A DNA stretch of 53,899 nucleotides from an uncultured Oscillospiraceae bacterium (lineage in GTDB: Bacteria; Bacillota; Clostridia; Oscillospirales; Acutalibacteraceae). Numbering within the stretch: position 1 is the stretch's first letter; every line of letters starts with the position of its first letter. The stretch lies in contig URGH01000008.1 in the NCBI GenBank assembly GCA_900547305.1, positions 1-53,899 on the forward strand, in the 5' to 3' direction. The position numbers were made by a program, and so were the translations under genes. The notes beneath the pieces were generated by a model, which did no database searches, was not told the DNA's origin, and saw nothing but the letters and a program-made list of their open reading frames with translations. Positions 1 through 7,504 of this stretch are shown one piece after another.

Positions 1-316
1 GGGCAGCCGCCGCTATGGGCACCAAAACAACCCCTAAAACCGACGTTCCCGCGGCAAACACCGCAAGCAGCACAAGCGCCGAAGCCGCAAAGGAATTTAC
101 CGTGACCGATAAAAAAGAAGCGTTACTACGCTCCGCAACAAACCGTTCAAGATATTCCGCCGAGTAATCGGTCAGCCCGGCGATTTTTTTACCCGCAAAT
201 GTTCCCGCGGCTATACCGGCTATAAACAAAATAACCAGCAGCACAAGCACATTGTTTTTTATTATAAATTCGGAAAACCTGATTTTTTTAAGGCTTAATA
301 CTGTTCCTTTTTTCAT
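1..316 (-). CDS. spoIIM: Stage II sporulation protein M-like (partial, N-terminal part)
   Basis: The N-terminal 105 residues are visible; the gene runs off the left edge. It starts at ATG 316 with a strong GGAGGG ribosome site at about 322-327. A short basic N-terminus is followed by a membrane segment at about residues 22-42, then a charged loop and a second hydrophobic stretch containing a GTSVLGVVLVP block, which I recognise as the SpoIIM pattern. In Bacillus, SpoIIM is a mother-cell membrane protein that with SpoIID and SpoIIP remodels septal peptidoglycan during engulfment. A sigma-E-like promoter upstream supports the assignment. With only half the protein visible, a related SpoIIM-domain (DUF95) membrane protein is possible. 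Confidence 0.7.
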   Translation of the reverse strand, partial: MKKGTVLSLKKIRFSEFIIKNNVLVLLVILFIAGIAAGTFAGKKIAGLTDYSAEYLERFVAERSNASFLSVTVNSFAASALVLLAVFAAGTSVLGVVLVPIAAAA

Positions 317-340
317 ATTTTTCCCTCCGGTTTCTAAGAA

Positions 341-369
341 ATAATATGCCGGAGTGGGACAAGATATAC
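341..369 (-). promoter_or_regulatory. Sigma-E-like promoter of spoIIM
   Basis: Read on the minus strand: GTATATC, a 14-base spacer, then CATATTAT, about 25 bases before the spoIIM start codon. This resembles the Bacillus sigma-E consensus (KMATATT, 14-15 bases, CATACAHT) and fits the known mother-cell expression of spoIIM. Individual positions deviate, so this is a suggestion only. Confidence 0.4.
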
Positions 370-386
370 CTGAAAAACAATAAAAC

Positions 387-427
387 CTATATTTTGTTTT
401 TTTAAAAACCGCTGCCACAAAATATAG
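387..427. repeat. 11-bp inverted repeat in the spoIIM-fabG gap
   Basis: CTATATTTTGT (387-397) is perfectly complementary to ACAAAATATAG (417-427) across a 19-base loop. It is AT-rich and lacks a clean T-run, so it is a poor terminator. It may be an operator or an mRNA hairpin upstream of spoIIM. Confidence 0.4.
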
Positions 428-440
428 ATTTTATGACACT

Positions 441-639
441 TTATGTAAACTGATTTTCATAATGTCGGTTTTAAAGACGGTCAAGCCGTAAAATCAATGT
501 ATGCCGCATTTGCGGTCAACAATATAGTTATACAACATTTTTAAGGTTATGTCAACTGTCAATTTTAAAAGCGCACAATATTATGTAAACTTTTTATGTA
601 AATCACACAAGATATGCGCCCGCCGCTGTTATGTAAACT
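441..639 (+). repeat. Five direct copies of TTATGTAAACT-like motif upstream of fabG
   Basis: Copies lie at 441-451, 547-557 (TTATGTCAACT), 581-591, 594-604 (TTATGTAAATC) and 629-639, all in the same orientation; three are identical. A sixth partial copy, TTATGT at 677-682, abuts the -10 box. Several intervals are 47-48 bases (547 to 594, 581 to 629, 629 to 677). Direct, same-strand, regularly spaced copies in a promoter gap suggest a cooperative DNA-binding site. The protein is unknown. Apart from these motifs and the neighbouring promoters I see nothing else in the 317-717 gap. Confidence 0.5.
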
Positions 640-662
640 CAACTTGTTGTAATTGGGGCTTT

Positions 663-688
663 AATTTTTCGAAAAATTATGTTATACT
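663..688 (+). promoter_or_regulatory. fabG promoter: extended -10 plus 16-bp palindrome
   Basis: TATACT at 683-688 is preceded by TGT, giving an extended -10. No good -35 is present; instead a perfect palindrome AATTTTTCGAAAAATT occupies 663-678, where a repressor or activator could act. The same core, TTTTTCGAAAAA, sits just upstream of the -10 of the LytTR gene at 48682. Confidence 0.55.
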
Positions 689-717
689 GATTTCAGAAAA
701 TATAAGCGGGGGTTAAT

Positions 718-1452
718 ATGAAAAAAACAGTAATAGTCACAGGTTCTTCAAAGGGCATCGGCGCGGCAACAGCAATTCTCTTTGCGCAGAACGGCTGGAA
801 TGTGGTAATCAATTATAATGAATCCTACGAATCGGCAAACCTGCTCTGCCGTTCCCTTGTGAGCAACGGATACTCGGTGATAACCCAGAAAGCCAACGTT
901 GCGAATAAGCTCGAAGTGGATATTATGGTAAAAGAAGCGCTTTACAAATTCGGCAGTATAGACGTGCTGGTAAACAATGCGGGCGTAGCGTATCAGGGGC
1001 TTATAACCGATACCGATGAAATTGATTTTGACCGCATAATTGATATTGACTTAAAGGGCGTTTTCAACTGCTGCAAGGCGGTAACGCCGGTTATGGTTAA
1101 TCAGAAATCGGGGTGTATTATAAACATTTCGTCAATGTGGGGTCAGGTGGGTGCCTCCTGCGAGGTGGCTTACTCCGCGGCAAAGGCGGGAGTTATAGGT
1201 CTTACCAAGGCGCTTGCTAAGGAGCTTGCACCCAGCGGTATTACCGTGAACTGCATAGCCCCCGGGCTTATTGAAACCGGAATGAACTCAAACCTTACAA
1301 TTGAGGAGCTTAATGATTTTGTTGAGGGCATACCGCTCGGGCGTATGGGCAGCGCCGACGAGGTAGCCGCCGCGGTGCGCTTCCTCTCCTCCCCTGCCGC
1401 CGAATACATAACGGGACAGGTCCTCGGAATTAACGGCGGGTTTGTTGTTTAA
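718..1452 (+). CDS. SDR-family oxidoreductase, 3-oxoacyl-ACP reductase (FabG) type
   Basis: 244 residues, the usual FabG length. The Rossmann motif TGSSKGIG is at residues 8-15, NNAG at about 86-89, and the catalytic Ser-Tyr-Lys set is visible as ISSM (about 138), then YSAAK. The C-terminal GxxLGINGG block matches FabG. Such enzymes reduce 3-oxoacyl-ACP with NADPH in fatty-acid elongation. No other fab genes or acyl carrier protein are adjacent, so it may be a paralogue with another substrate (hydroxysteroid, sugar or polyketide-like). It has its own promoter, a G-rich ribosome site (GGGGG at about 708-712), and stands alone. Family is certain, substrate is not. Confidence 0.85.
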   Translation: MKKTVIVTGSSKGIGAATAILFAQNGWNVVINYNESYESANLLCRSLVSNGYSVITQKANVANKLEVDIMVKEALYKFGSIDVLVNNAGVAYQGLITDTDEIDFDRIIDIDLKGVFNCCKAVTPVMVNQKSGCIINISSMWGQVGASCEVAYSAAKAGVIGLTKALAKELAPSGITVNCIAPGLIETGMNSNLTIEELNDFVEGIPLGRMGSADEVAAAVRFLSSPAAEYITGQVLGINGGFVV

Positions 1453-1497
1453 ATTTCGGAGTTCCAAAAAAAGCAGTAAGTTTTTTGAAATTTTATT
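1451..1497 (+). terminator. Weak AT-rich terminator-like hairpin after fabG
   Basis: CAAAAAA at 1465-1471 pairs with TTTTTTG at 1481-1487 around a 9-base loop, flanked by a second pairing AAATTTC (1451-1457) with GAAATTT (1487-1493), and followed by TTTATTG. The lack of GC pairs makes termination here doubtful; the GC hairpins further on may do the work. Confidence 0.3.
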
Positions 1498-1515
1498 GTT
1501 CAGCAGTAGGGGTTT

Positions 1516-1617
1516 CCAAAGGGGAGTTTGCCCCTTTGGTTGTTCAGGAGGGTTCGGGAACCCTGTCTTATGGGTTCCCGACGTTTCTTTCCCCCTTTCT
1601 GAACGCGCAGAAAGGGG
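1516..1617. repeat. Three consecutive 9-bp perfect hairpins
   Basis: Between fabG and the TetR gene are three perfect 9-bp stems in a row: CCAAAGGGG/CCCCTTTGG (1516-1539, 6-base loop), CGGGAACCC/GGGTTCCCG (1555-1580, 8-base loop) and CCCCTTTCT/AGAAAGGGG (1592-1617, 8-base loop). The regular design suggests a non-coding repeat element or RNA structure. Short open frames crossing it have no ribosome sites and are not credible genes. The rest of the 1453-1756 gap holds only the TetR promoter. Confidence 0.6.
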
Positions 1618-1706
1618 TGCCCGCGCGGCATGAGCGCATAAATTTAAAAAAACGTCTTTCTTTACCGATATAAGTCGCCGAATGGCAAAAACGTATACTC
1701 CCCCTC

Positions 1707-1735
1707 TTGATTTTTAAAAGGCAATATGCTATACT
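1707..1735 (+). promoter_or_regulatory. Promoter of the tetR gene
   Basis: TTGATT at 1707-1712, a 17-base spacer, TATACT at 1730-1735 preceded by TGC (extended -10). It lies 21 bases before the start codon at 1757. Confidence 0.7.
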
Positions 1736-1756
1736 GACACTATCCGGAGGTGCGAT

Positions 1757-2320
1757 ATGGCGCAATTTACCAAAAAGGCAATTTTAGACTCGTTTGTAGA
1801 GCTTATTTCGGAACGCCCGTTTGATAAAATTACAGTTAAAGACATTGTTACCCGCTGCGGCGTAAACCGCAATACGTTTTATTATTACTTTGAGGACGTA
1901 TATGCGCTGGTTGACGAGCTTTTTCAGGTGGAAACGCAGAACATTCTCGGCAGCATGGTAGATTACGATACCTGGCAGGAAGCCTTTTTAAAGGGCATTG
2001 ACTTTGTGCATAACAACCGCCGCGCAATATATCATCTTTACAATTCGATCAGCCGCGAGCAGGTTGAAACCTATCTTAATAAGGTTACATATAATAATAT
2101 ACTTTTATTCGTAAAAAAATTGACCGCCGATTTATCCCCCAATGAAACCGATGTTGAGCTTGTAGCCTCGTTCTATTCCCATGCGCTTGTAGGCATGACG
2201 CTTGAGTGGTTAAGCGGCGGTATGAAAGGCGACCCGCACGATTTTGTTATAAGAATAAGCGAGCTTTTGGACGGAACGGTGCGCTACTGCTTTTTGAAAA
2301 ATACAGACAAACAGGCGTAA
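1757..2320 (+). CDS. TetR/AcrR-family transcriptional regulator
   Basis: 187 residues. The N-terminal 55 residues are a TetR helix-turn-helix domain: a first helix from about residue 5, ITVKDIVTRCGVNRNTFYYYF at roughly 25-45, with the conserved NTFYYYF recognition-helix end. The C-terminal ligand domain resembles the DhaS/TetR_C_39 type found widely in Firmicutes. A GGAGG site ends 8 bases before ATG. It has its own promoter and terminator and directly precedes the DUF308-MMPL-heptad export operon on the same strand, so it probably represses that operon in response to a toxic or lipophilic ligand. The ligand is unknown. Confidence 0.9.
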   Translation: MAQFTKKAILDSFVELISERPFDKITVKDIVTRCGVNRNTFYYYFEDVYALVDELFQVETQNILGSMVDYDTWQEAFLKGIDFVHNNRRAIYHLYNSISREQVETYLNKVTYNNILLFVKKLTADLSPNETDVELVASFYSHALVGMTLEWLSGGMKGDPHDFVIRISELLDGTVRYCFLKNTDKQA

Positions 2321-2342
2321 ATGTCTGAAAATACAACACTTT

Positions 2343-2380
2343 AAGGCTTATGTGTGAAATTCGCACATAAGCCTTTTTAT
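2343..2380 (+). terminator. Rho-independent terminator after tetR
   Basis: Perfect 12-bp stem AAGGCTTATGTG (2343-2354) with CACATAAGCCTT (2364-2375), 9-base loop, followed by a T-rich run. Confidence 0.85.
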
Positions 2381-2385
2381 GTTTA

Positions 2386-2414
2386 TTGGAAACGGAAATT
2401 ATTATGTATATAAT
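2386..2414 (+). promoter_or_regulatory. Promoter of the DUF308-MMPL-heptad operon
   Basis: TTGGAA at 2386-2391, a 17-base spacer, TATAAT at 2409-2414, 35 bases before the first gene. The AT-rich repeated TATATAATATATT around the -10 could be the TetR target, but no clear palindrome proves it. Confidence 0.75.
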
Positions 2415-2449
2415 ATATTGCGTTGAGAAAATGAAGGGAGGAAAAAACA

Positions 2450-2992
2450 ATGAAAACAATTAAACAGGCAAAATGGTGTTATATAATCTGCTCGGTGCTG
2501 CTTATAGCCGCAGGCGTTTATATAATGGTAAGACCGTACTCCTCGGCAATTATTTTTTGCAGGGTCATAGGTGCCGTGTCACTTTTTTACGGAGTTTCGA
2601 AAATACTCGGTTATTTTTCGCACGACCTTTACAACCTTGCCTTTCAGTTTGATTTGGCACTCGGAGTTTTTACACTTATTTTCGGTTTGATACTTCTGCT
2701 GCGCTCTGCAAGGGTCGTCACCTTTATGCCGGCAATACTCGGCGTGTTTGTTTTGGTGGACGGCGTGTTCAAGCTGCAAACGGCGGTTGACGCAAAGCGC
2801 TTCGGGCTTTCAAACTGGTGGCTGATACTTTTAGGCTCGCTTATCTGCGCGCTTTTCGGGCTGCTGCTTATAATCGACCCGTTCAGCGGCAACAACGTGC
2901 TTATGACCTTTGTGGGTATATCGCTTGCAATTGACGGGCTGCAAAATTTATTTAACGCGTTTTACACCGTTAAAATACTGAAAAACAAATGA
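2450..2992 (+). CDS. DUF308/HdeD-like integral membrane protein
   Basis: 180 residues made almost entirely of about six hydrophobic segments, two sets of three with repeated patterns (roughly 10-30, 35-55, 65-85, 88-108, 120-145, 150-170). This is the DUF308 (HdeD-like) layout. No catalytic motif is visible. A GGGAGG ribosome site lies 8 bases before ATG. It is the first gene of the operon, 14 bases ahead of the MMPL transporter. HdeD is linked to acid resistance in E. coli, but for this clostridial branch the role is unknown; association with an exporter suggests an accessory membrane role. Confidence 0.75.
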   Translation: MKTIKQAKWCYIICSVLLIAAGVYIMVRPYSSAIIFCRVIGAVSLFYGVSKILGYFSHDLYNLAFQFDLALGVFTLIFGLILLLRSARVVTFMPAILGVFVLVDGVFKLQTAVDAKRFGLSNWWLILLGSLICALFGLLLIIDPFSGNNVLMTFVGISLAIDGLQNLFNAFYTVKILKNK

Positions 2993-3006
2993 AAGCTGGG
3001 AGATAA

Positions 3007-5097
3007 ATGATAAAATTCGGAAAAGGCGTGGTAAAGCACCGCGTGCTTATTCTGATAATCGCGATAGCCTTAATGATACCGTCGGTTTTCGGAATACTTA
3101 AAACCCGTATCAATTACGATATGCTGACCTACCTGCCCGACGACATTGAAACAATGAAGGGGCAGAACATATTACTTGATGATTTCGGCAAGGGCGCGTT
3201 TTCCTTTATAATCGTTGACGGTATGGAGGATAAGCAGGTATCTGCTTTGCGCGAAAAGATTGAAAAGGTAGATAACGTTGACAGCGCTATATGGTACGAC
3301 AGCGTTATGGATTTATCAGTACCGAAAGAAATGCTGCCCGACGATATTTACAATGCCTTTAATTCTGGCGACTCAACCATAATAGCAGTGTTCTTTAAGA
3401 CCTCTACCTCGGCGGACGAAACCATGACCGCCATTAAAGAGGTAAGAAAGATTGCCGATAAAAACTGCTATGTAACCGGTATGTCGGCGGTCGTTACCGA
3501 CCTTAAAGACCTGTGCGAGCACGAAGAGCCGATATATGTAGGCATTGCGGTTTTGCTTTGCACAGTTACAATGATGATATTTATGGATAACTGGATAATA
3601 CCTTTCCTGTTCCTTGCGAATATCGGTATGGCAATTGTGGTAAACCTCGGCTCCAACTACTTTATGGGCGAGATTTCATATGTAACAAAGGCGCTTGCCG
3701 CAGTGCTTCAGTTAGCCGTTACAATGGACTACTCGATATTCTTATGGCACAGCTACGAGGAGCAAAAGGAGCGCTACTCGGGCGATAAGCACAGAGCAAT
3801 GGCGCACGCAATTAAAGCGACCATTACCTCGGTTGTCGGCAGCTCTATAACCACCGTTGCGGGCTTTATAGCGCTTTGCTTTATGAGCTACACGCTGGGG
3901 CGCGACCTCGGTATAGTGATGGCAAAGGGCGTTTTGTTCGGGCTTATTTCCTGCGTGACCGTTCTTCCCTCTTTAATACTTGTGTGCGATAAGCTGCTTG
4001 AAAAAACAAAGCACAGAGCGCTTATTCCACCTATGAACAGGCTTACAAACTTTGTAGTTAAGCGCTCGTGGATATTCCTTATAGTCTTCTTAGTGCTTGT
4101 AGGCCCTGCTTTTTGGTGCTACACCAAGGCAAACAGCGAGGTTTATTACAATATGACCGAAACGCTGCCTGAGACCATGGAGTGCTCGATAGCAAATACC
4201 AAGCTTGAAAAAGAGTTCAACGTAGGCTCAACACATATGGTGCTTATTTCTGCCGATACCGACGGCAAAACGGTACGCGAGATGTCAAGCGAAATGGAAA
4301 AGATAGACGGCGTTAAGTTTGTATTAGGGCTTGAATCGGTAGTGGGCAGCAGAATACCCGATGAAATAATTCCGGATGAGGCAAAGTCCACCTTACAAAG
4401 CGATAACTGGAAGCTGATGGTTATAAACTCAGAGTACGCAACCGCGTCCGACGAAGTAAATGAGCAGATAACAAAACTTAATGATATACTTAAAAAGTAC
4501 GATAAAAACGGTATGCTCATAGGCGAGGCGCCCTGCACCAAGGATATGATAGATATTACCGACCACGACTTCAAGGTGGTTGACGCAATTTCAATAGCGG
4601 CTATATTCGTTATAATATTGCTTGTTTTAAAGAGCGTTTCACTGCCCATAATTTTGGTTGCGGTTATAGAGCTTGCAATATTCATAAACCTCGGCTTCTG
4701 CCACCTGCTCGGCACGTCAATGCCGTTTATAGCGCCTATATGCATAAGCACAATTCAGTTAGGCTCAACGGTTGACTATGCAATTCTTATGACCACGCGT
4801 TACAAGAGAGAGCGGTCTTTGGGCGGTGACAAGAAAACATCGGTCAGCATAGCGCTTAAGACCTCCATCCCCTCGGTTGTGGTAAGCGCGCTCGGCTTCT
4901 TCGCAGCCACCTTCGGCGTGGGGCTTTACTCCGACGTTGATATTATCAGCTCAATATGCAACCTTATGGCGCGCGGCGCTATAATCAGTATGCTTGCGGT
5001 AATATTCATACTGCCTGCAATGTTTATGCTGTTCGATAAGGTCATATGCAATACAAGTATAGGCTTTAAGCCTAAAAAACAAACGGAGGCTAAATGA
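3007..5097 (+). CDS. MMPL/RND-family transporter
   Basis: 696 residues with the duplicated RND plan: one transmembrane helix at about 12-30, an extracellular domain, five helices (about 175-330), a helix near 355-375, a second extracellular domain, and five more helices (about 530-680). Both halves carry the MMPL signature in a membrane helix (TMDYSIFLWHSYEE in the first, STVDYAILMTTRYKRE in the second), whose acidic residues are the likely proton-relay sites. MMPL proteins export lipids and amphipathic drugs. It sits between a DUF308 gene and a heptad-repeat secreted protein, a combination recurring in Firmicutes. Substrate unknown. Confidence 0.88.
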   Translation: MIKFGKGVVKHRVLILIIAIALMIPSVFGILKTRINYDMLTYLPDDIETMKGQNILLDDFGKGAFSFIIVDGMEDKQVSALREKIEKVDNVDSAIWYDSVMDLSVPKEMLPDDIYNAFNSGDSTIIAVFFKTSTSADETMTAIKEVRKIADKNCYVTGMSAVVTDLKDLCEHEEPIYVGIAVLLCTVTMMIFMDNWIIPFLFLANIGMAIVVNLGSNYFMGEISYVTKALAAVLQLAVTMDYSIFLWHSYEEQKERYSGDKHRAMAHAIKATITSVVGSSITTVAGFIALCFMSYTLGRDLGIVMAKGVLFGLISCVTVLPSLILVCDKLLEKTKHRALIPPMNRLTNFVVKRSWIFLIVFLVLVGPAFWCYTKANSEVYYNMTETLPETMECSIANTKLEKEFNVGSTHMVLISADTDGKTVREMSSEMEKIDGVKFVLGLESVVGSRIPDEIIPDEAKSTLQSDNWKLMVINSEYATASDEVNEQITKLNDILKKYDKNGMLIGEAPCTKDMIDITDHDFKVVDAISIAAIFVIILLVLKSVSLPIILVAVIELAIFINLGFCHLLGTSMPFIAPICISTIQLGSTVDYAILMTTRYKRERSLGGDKKTSVSIALKTSIPSVVVSALGFFAATFGVGLYSDVDIISSICNLMARGAIISMLAVIFILPAMFMLFDKVICNTSIGFKPKKQTEAK

Positions 5098-5098
5098 A

Positions 5099-7132
5099 AT
5101 GAAAACTGTTAAGAATGATTTAATAAAGCTTATTGCAGTTGCCGCTGCCGGCGTTATTGCCGGCACGGGCGTTACCGCGGCGGCTATAAATGCCGCAAAC
5201 AATAAAAAGGATACCGCAAGCACCTCTACGTCCGTTTCATCGGAAAGCGACAAAACAGACGTAAAGACTGCTAAGGATGAAACCGTTTATGTGCTTGCAA
5301 ATGCCGACGGCTCGGTTAAAAAGATAATCGTAAGCGATTGGATAAAGAACGGGCTTAATGAGAAATCCTTAAAGGATAAAACCGACTTGCAGGACGTTAA
5401 AAACGTCAAGGGTGATGAATCCTATGTAATGGATACCGACAATATGCGCGTATGGAACGCCGACGGCGCCGATATTTATTACCAGGGCACAATAAGCAAG
5501 GAACTGCCCGTTGATTTAAAGGTAAGCTATAAATTAGACGGCAAGACCGTTTCCGCCGATGAAATTGCGGGAAAGAGCGGCAAGGCTACAATCCGCTTTG
5601 ACTACACAAACAAGCAGTACAGCGAAGTAAAAATAGGCGGCAAGACCGAAAAGATTTATGTTCCCTTTGCAATGCTTACAGGCTTAATGCTTGATAACGA
5701 CGTTTTCTCGAACGTATCGGTTACAAACGGCAAAATCATAAATGACGGCGACCGTACAATAGTTGCGGGCTTTGCACTCCCGGGTTTGCAGGAAAACCTT
5801 AATTTAAGCAAAGATAAATTTGAAATTCCCGGTTACATTGAAGTAACGGCGGACGTTAAAAACTTTGCCCTTACCACTACCCTAACCCTTGCGACAAACA
5901 GCCTGTTTAATGAATTTGACACTTCAAAGCTTAACTCCGCCGACGATTTACAGGCGCAATTAAACGAACTTACAAGCGGTATGACAAAGCTTATAGACGG
6001 CTCTTCCGAGTTGTACGGCGGACTTACCACCCTGCTTTCAAAGTCAAAAGAGTTGGTTGCGGGTATTGATAAATTATCCGCCGGAACCGACGAGCTTTCA
6101 AGCGGCGCTGCGGCGCTTAACGCAGGGCTTAACACCTTGGTTTCAAACAACGGCGATTTAACATCAGGCGCTAAACAGGTATTTGATACCCTGCTTGCAA
6201 CGGTTACAAAGCAATTAAACGAAGGCGGCATACAAAACTTTGACGCGCTCACGGTAGATAACTACAAAACGGTATTAAAGGGCATTGAAGAAAATCCCCT
6301 TAATTATTTAAGCGAGACTAAGAAGAACGAGGCTAAAGCGACTGCCGAGGCACAAATTGACGCGACTATCGCCGCCAATACCGCAATTCCCGAAACCTCA
6401 CGCTTTGCCGCAAAGGTTCTTACCTGCATGGGCAAATCAAAAGAAGAGCTTACAACAATACTTACCAACGCGGCTATAACCTCTAGGGTTATGGCAGGCG
6501 GCGCAACCACCAACGAACAAATTATCAGCGGTATTTGCGGGTATTTAAGCTCGCAAAACGGTAAAACCCCCGCCGAGAATTTGCAGGCAGCGCAGAAAAT
6601 TGCAGCCGACGCCGCAACCTATAATGCGGCAAGCGTAAAAAATGAAGCAAACGAAAAAACAATTTATACCGCTTGCTTAGGGTTGGCGCTCCCCACAATT
6701 AAAAACACGGTTAAGACCTCAATTGAAACGGCGGTAACCTCGCTTGACAGCTACAACACATTCTATCAGGGCGTGCTTGCCTACACCGCAGGCGTTAAAG
6801 AGGCAGCCGACGGCAGCGCTAAGGTAAACGCAGGCGCTAAGCAGCTGAAAGACGGCGCAGCAGAGCTTAAATCCGGTGCATCACAGTTAGTACCCGGTGT
6901 TGAAAAGCTCTCTGACGGCTCAAAGCAATTAGCCGACGGTATAAAACAGCTTAACGATAAGGGCATAAGCAAGTTAACGGGTCTTGCGGGCGACGACCTG
7001 CAGAACCTTGTTGACAGAGTAAAAGCAACGGTTGACGTTTCCAAGAATTATAAATCGTTTGCCGGAATTGCCGATGATACTGACGGCAGCGTTAAGTTCA
7101 TCTACAAAACCGATGAAGTAAAATCCAAATAA
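5099..7132 (+). CDS. Secreted xxxLxxG heptad-repeat protein (YhgE/Pip-related), MMPL partner
   Basis: 677 residues. A signal peptide or membrane anchor occupies residues 1-33 (basic start, Ala/Gly/Val-rich core). Residues about 55-280 form a domain without a motif I can name. From about 295 to 350 and again from about 570 to 625 run heptads with Leu and Gly at fixed positions (e.g. LSAGTDELSSGAAAL, LKDGAAELKSGASQL), the pattern of YhgE/Pip and related proteins. Between them is an Ala/Thr-rich helical stretch. The start at 5099 lies one base after the MMPL stop, with GGAGG at 5084-5088, so the two are co-translated. Probably a periplasm-like or wall-side partner of the transporter; inference from context. 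Confidence 0.8.
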   Translation: MKTVKNDLIKLIAVAAAGVIAGTGVTAAAINAANNKKDTASTSTSVSSESDKTDVKTAKDETVYVLANADGSVKKIIVSDWIKNGLNEKSLKDKTDLQDVKNVKGDESYVMDTDNMRVWNADGADIYYQGTISKELPVDLKVSYKLDGKTVSADEIAGKSGKATIRFDYTNKQYSEVKIGGKTEKIYVPFAMLTGLMLDNDVFSNVSVTNGKIINDGDRTIVAGFALPGLQENLNLSKDKFEIPGYIEVTADVKNFALTTTLTLATNSLFNEFDTSKLNSADDLQAQLNELTSGMTKLIDGSSELYGGLTTLLSKSKELVAGIDKLSAGTDELSSGAAALNAGLNTLVSNNGDLTSGAKQVFDTLLATVTKQLNEGGIQNFDALTVDNYKTVLKGIEENPLNYLSETKKNEAKATAEAQIDATIAANTAIPETSRFAAKVLTCMGKSKEELTTILTNAAITSRVMAGGATTNEQIISGICGYLSSQNGKTPAENLQAAQKIAADAATYNAASVKNEANEKTIYTACLGLALPTIKNTVKTSIETAVTSLDSYNTFYQGVLAYTAGVKEAADGSAKVNAGAKQLKDGAAELKSGASQLVPGVEKLSDGSKQLADGIKQLNDKGISKLTGLAGDDLQNLVDRVKATVDVSKNYKSFAGIADDTDGSVKFIYKTDEVKSK

Positions 7133-7147
7133 GACGAAAAACGCAAT

Positions 7148-7196
7148 CACCCGCCCTGCGGAGCTTTGTTTCCGCGGGGCGGGTGTTCTTTTATTT
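7148..7196 (+). terminator. Strong rho-independent terminator of the export operon
   Basis: 15-bp stem (7148-7162 with 7171-7185, one G-T pair), 8-base loop, then a T-rich run to about 7196. It ends the tetR-controlled operon. Confidence 0.9.
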
Positions 7197-7199
7197 TGA

Positions 7200-7388
7200 T
7201 TATGAGTTTTCGGCAACAAGTTTTTTAAGCCTTATTAAATCGAGAATATCTATTTTACCGTCAGTCTTAATATTACACTGTGCATTTTTTTCATAAGTGG
7301 TATTTCCCGATATTATGTTCTTTTTGAGCAAAGCAGAATTGATTGAATTGATTTTTCCGTCGCCGCACCGAGCGAAAACAGACCACAA
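7200..7388 (-). pseudogene. Fragment of a type I dockerin domain
   Basis: Open from TTG 7388 to the stop at 7200, 62 residues, with no ribosome site. The translation holds two degenerate dockerin repeats: GDGKINSINSALLKK and, 23 residues on, TDGKIDILDLIRLKK. These match the duplicated calcium-loop-plus-helix of type I dockerins (consensus DxNxDGxIxxxD...LLKRY), with several calcium ligands lost. Dockerins attach enzymes to cohesin scaffolds in cellulosome-bearing Clostridia. Nothing of the parent enzyme survives upstream: the frame closes at 7404 inside a TTAGA-type repeat. I read it as the tail of a deleted gene. A stand-alone small protein is possible but unlikely. Confidence 0.55.
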
Positions 7389-7420
7389 ATTAGATTTTAG
7401 ATTTTAGACATTAGAAATAT
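7389..7420. repeat. TTAGA-type low-complexity repeat
   Basis: A stretch of repeated TTAGA/TTTTAGA units abuts the broken end of the dockerin fragment. Similar TTAGATATTAGA units flank the element next to the broken sensor kinase at 50611. Together with the dockerin fragment and two terminators this accounts for the 7133-7504 gap. Confidence 0.4.
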
Positions 7421-7440
7421 CCCACAATTATATAAAAATC

Positions 7441-7480
7441 AGCCCGCTGCCGTCGGTTTTAACCGATAGCAACGGGCTTT
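7441..7480 (-). terminator. Terminator downstream of the DUF6062 gene
   Basis: AGCCCG (7441-7446) pairs with CGGGCT (7473-7478), continued inward to CGGTT/AACCG with two mismatches. On the minus strand it follows the DUF6062 stop and ends in a T-rich run. Its sequence resembles the hairpins at 32288 and 36112. Confidence 0.65.
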
Positions 7481-7504
7481 AATATTATAATTCCGAATTA
7501 TTTT

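Noticed and set aside
1442..1673. Overlapping short open frames between fabG and the TetR gene
   Set aside because: They cross the triple-hairpin repeat, have no ribosome site and no recognisable composition.
4146..4751. A 201-codon open frame on the minus strand inside the MMPL gene
   Set aside because: It is antisense to a clearly coding region, with no start signals and no family resemblance.
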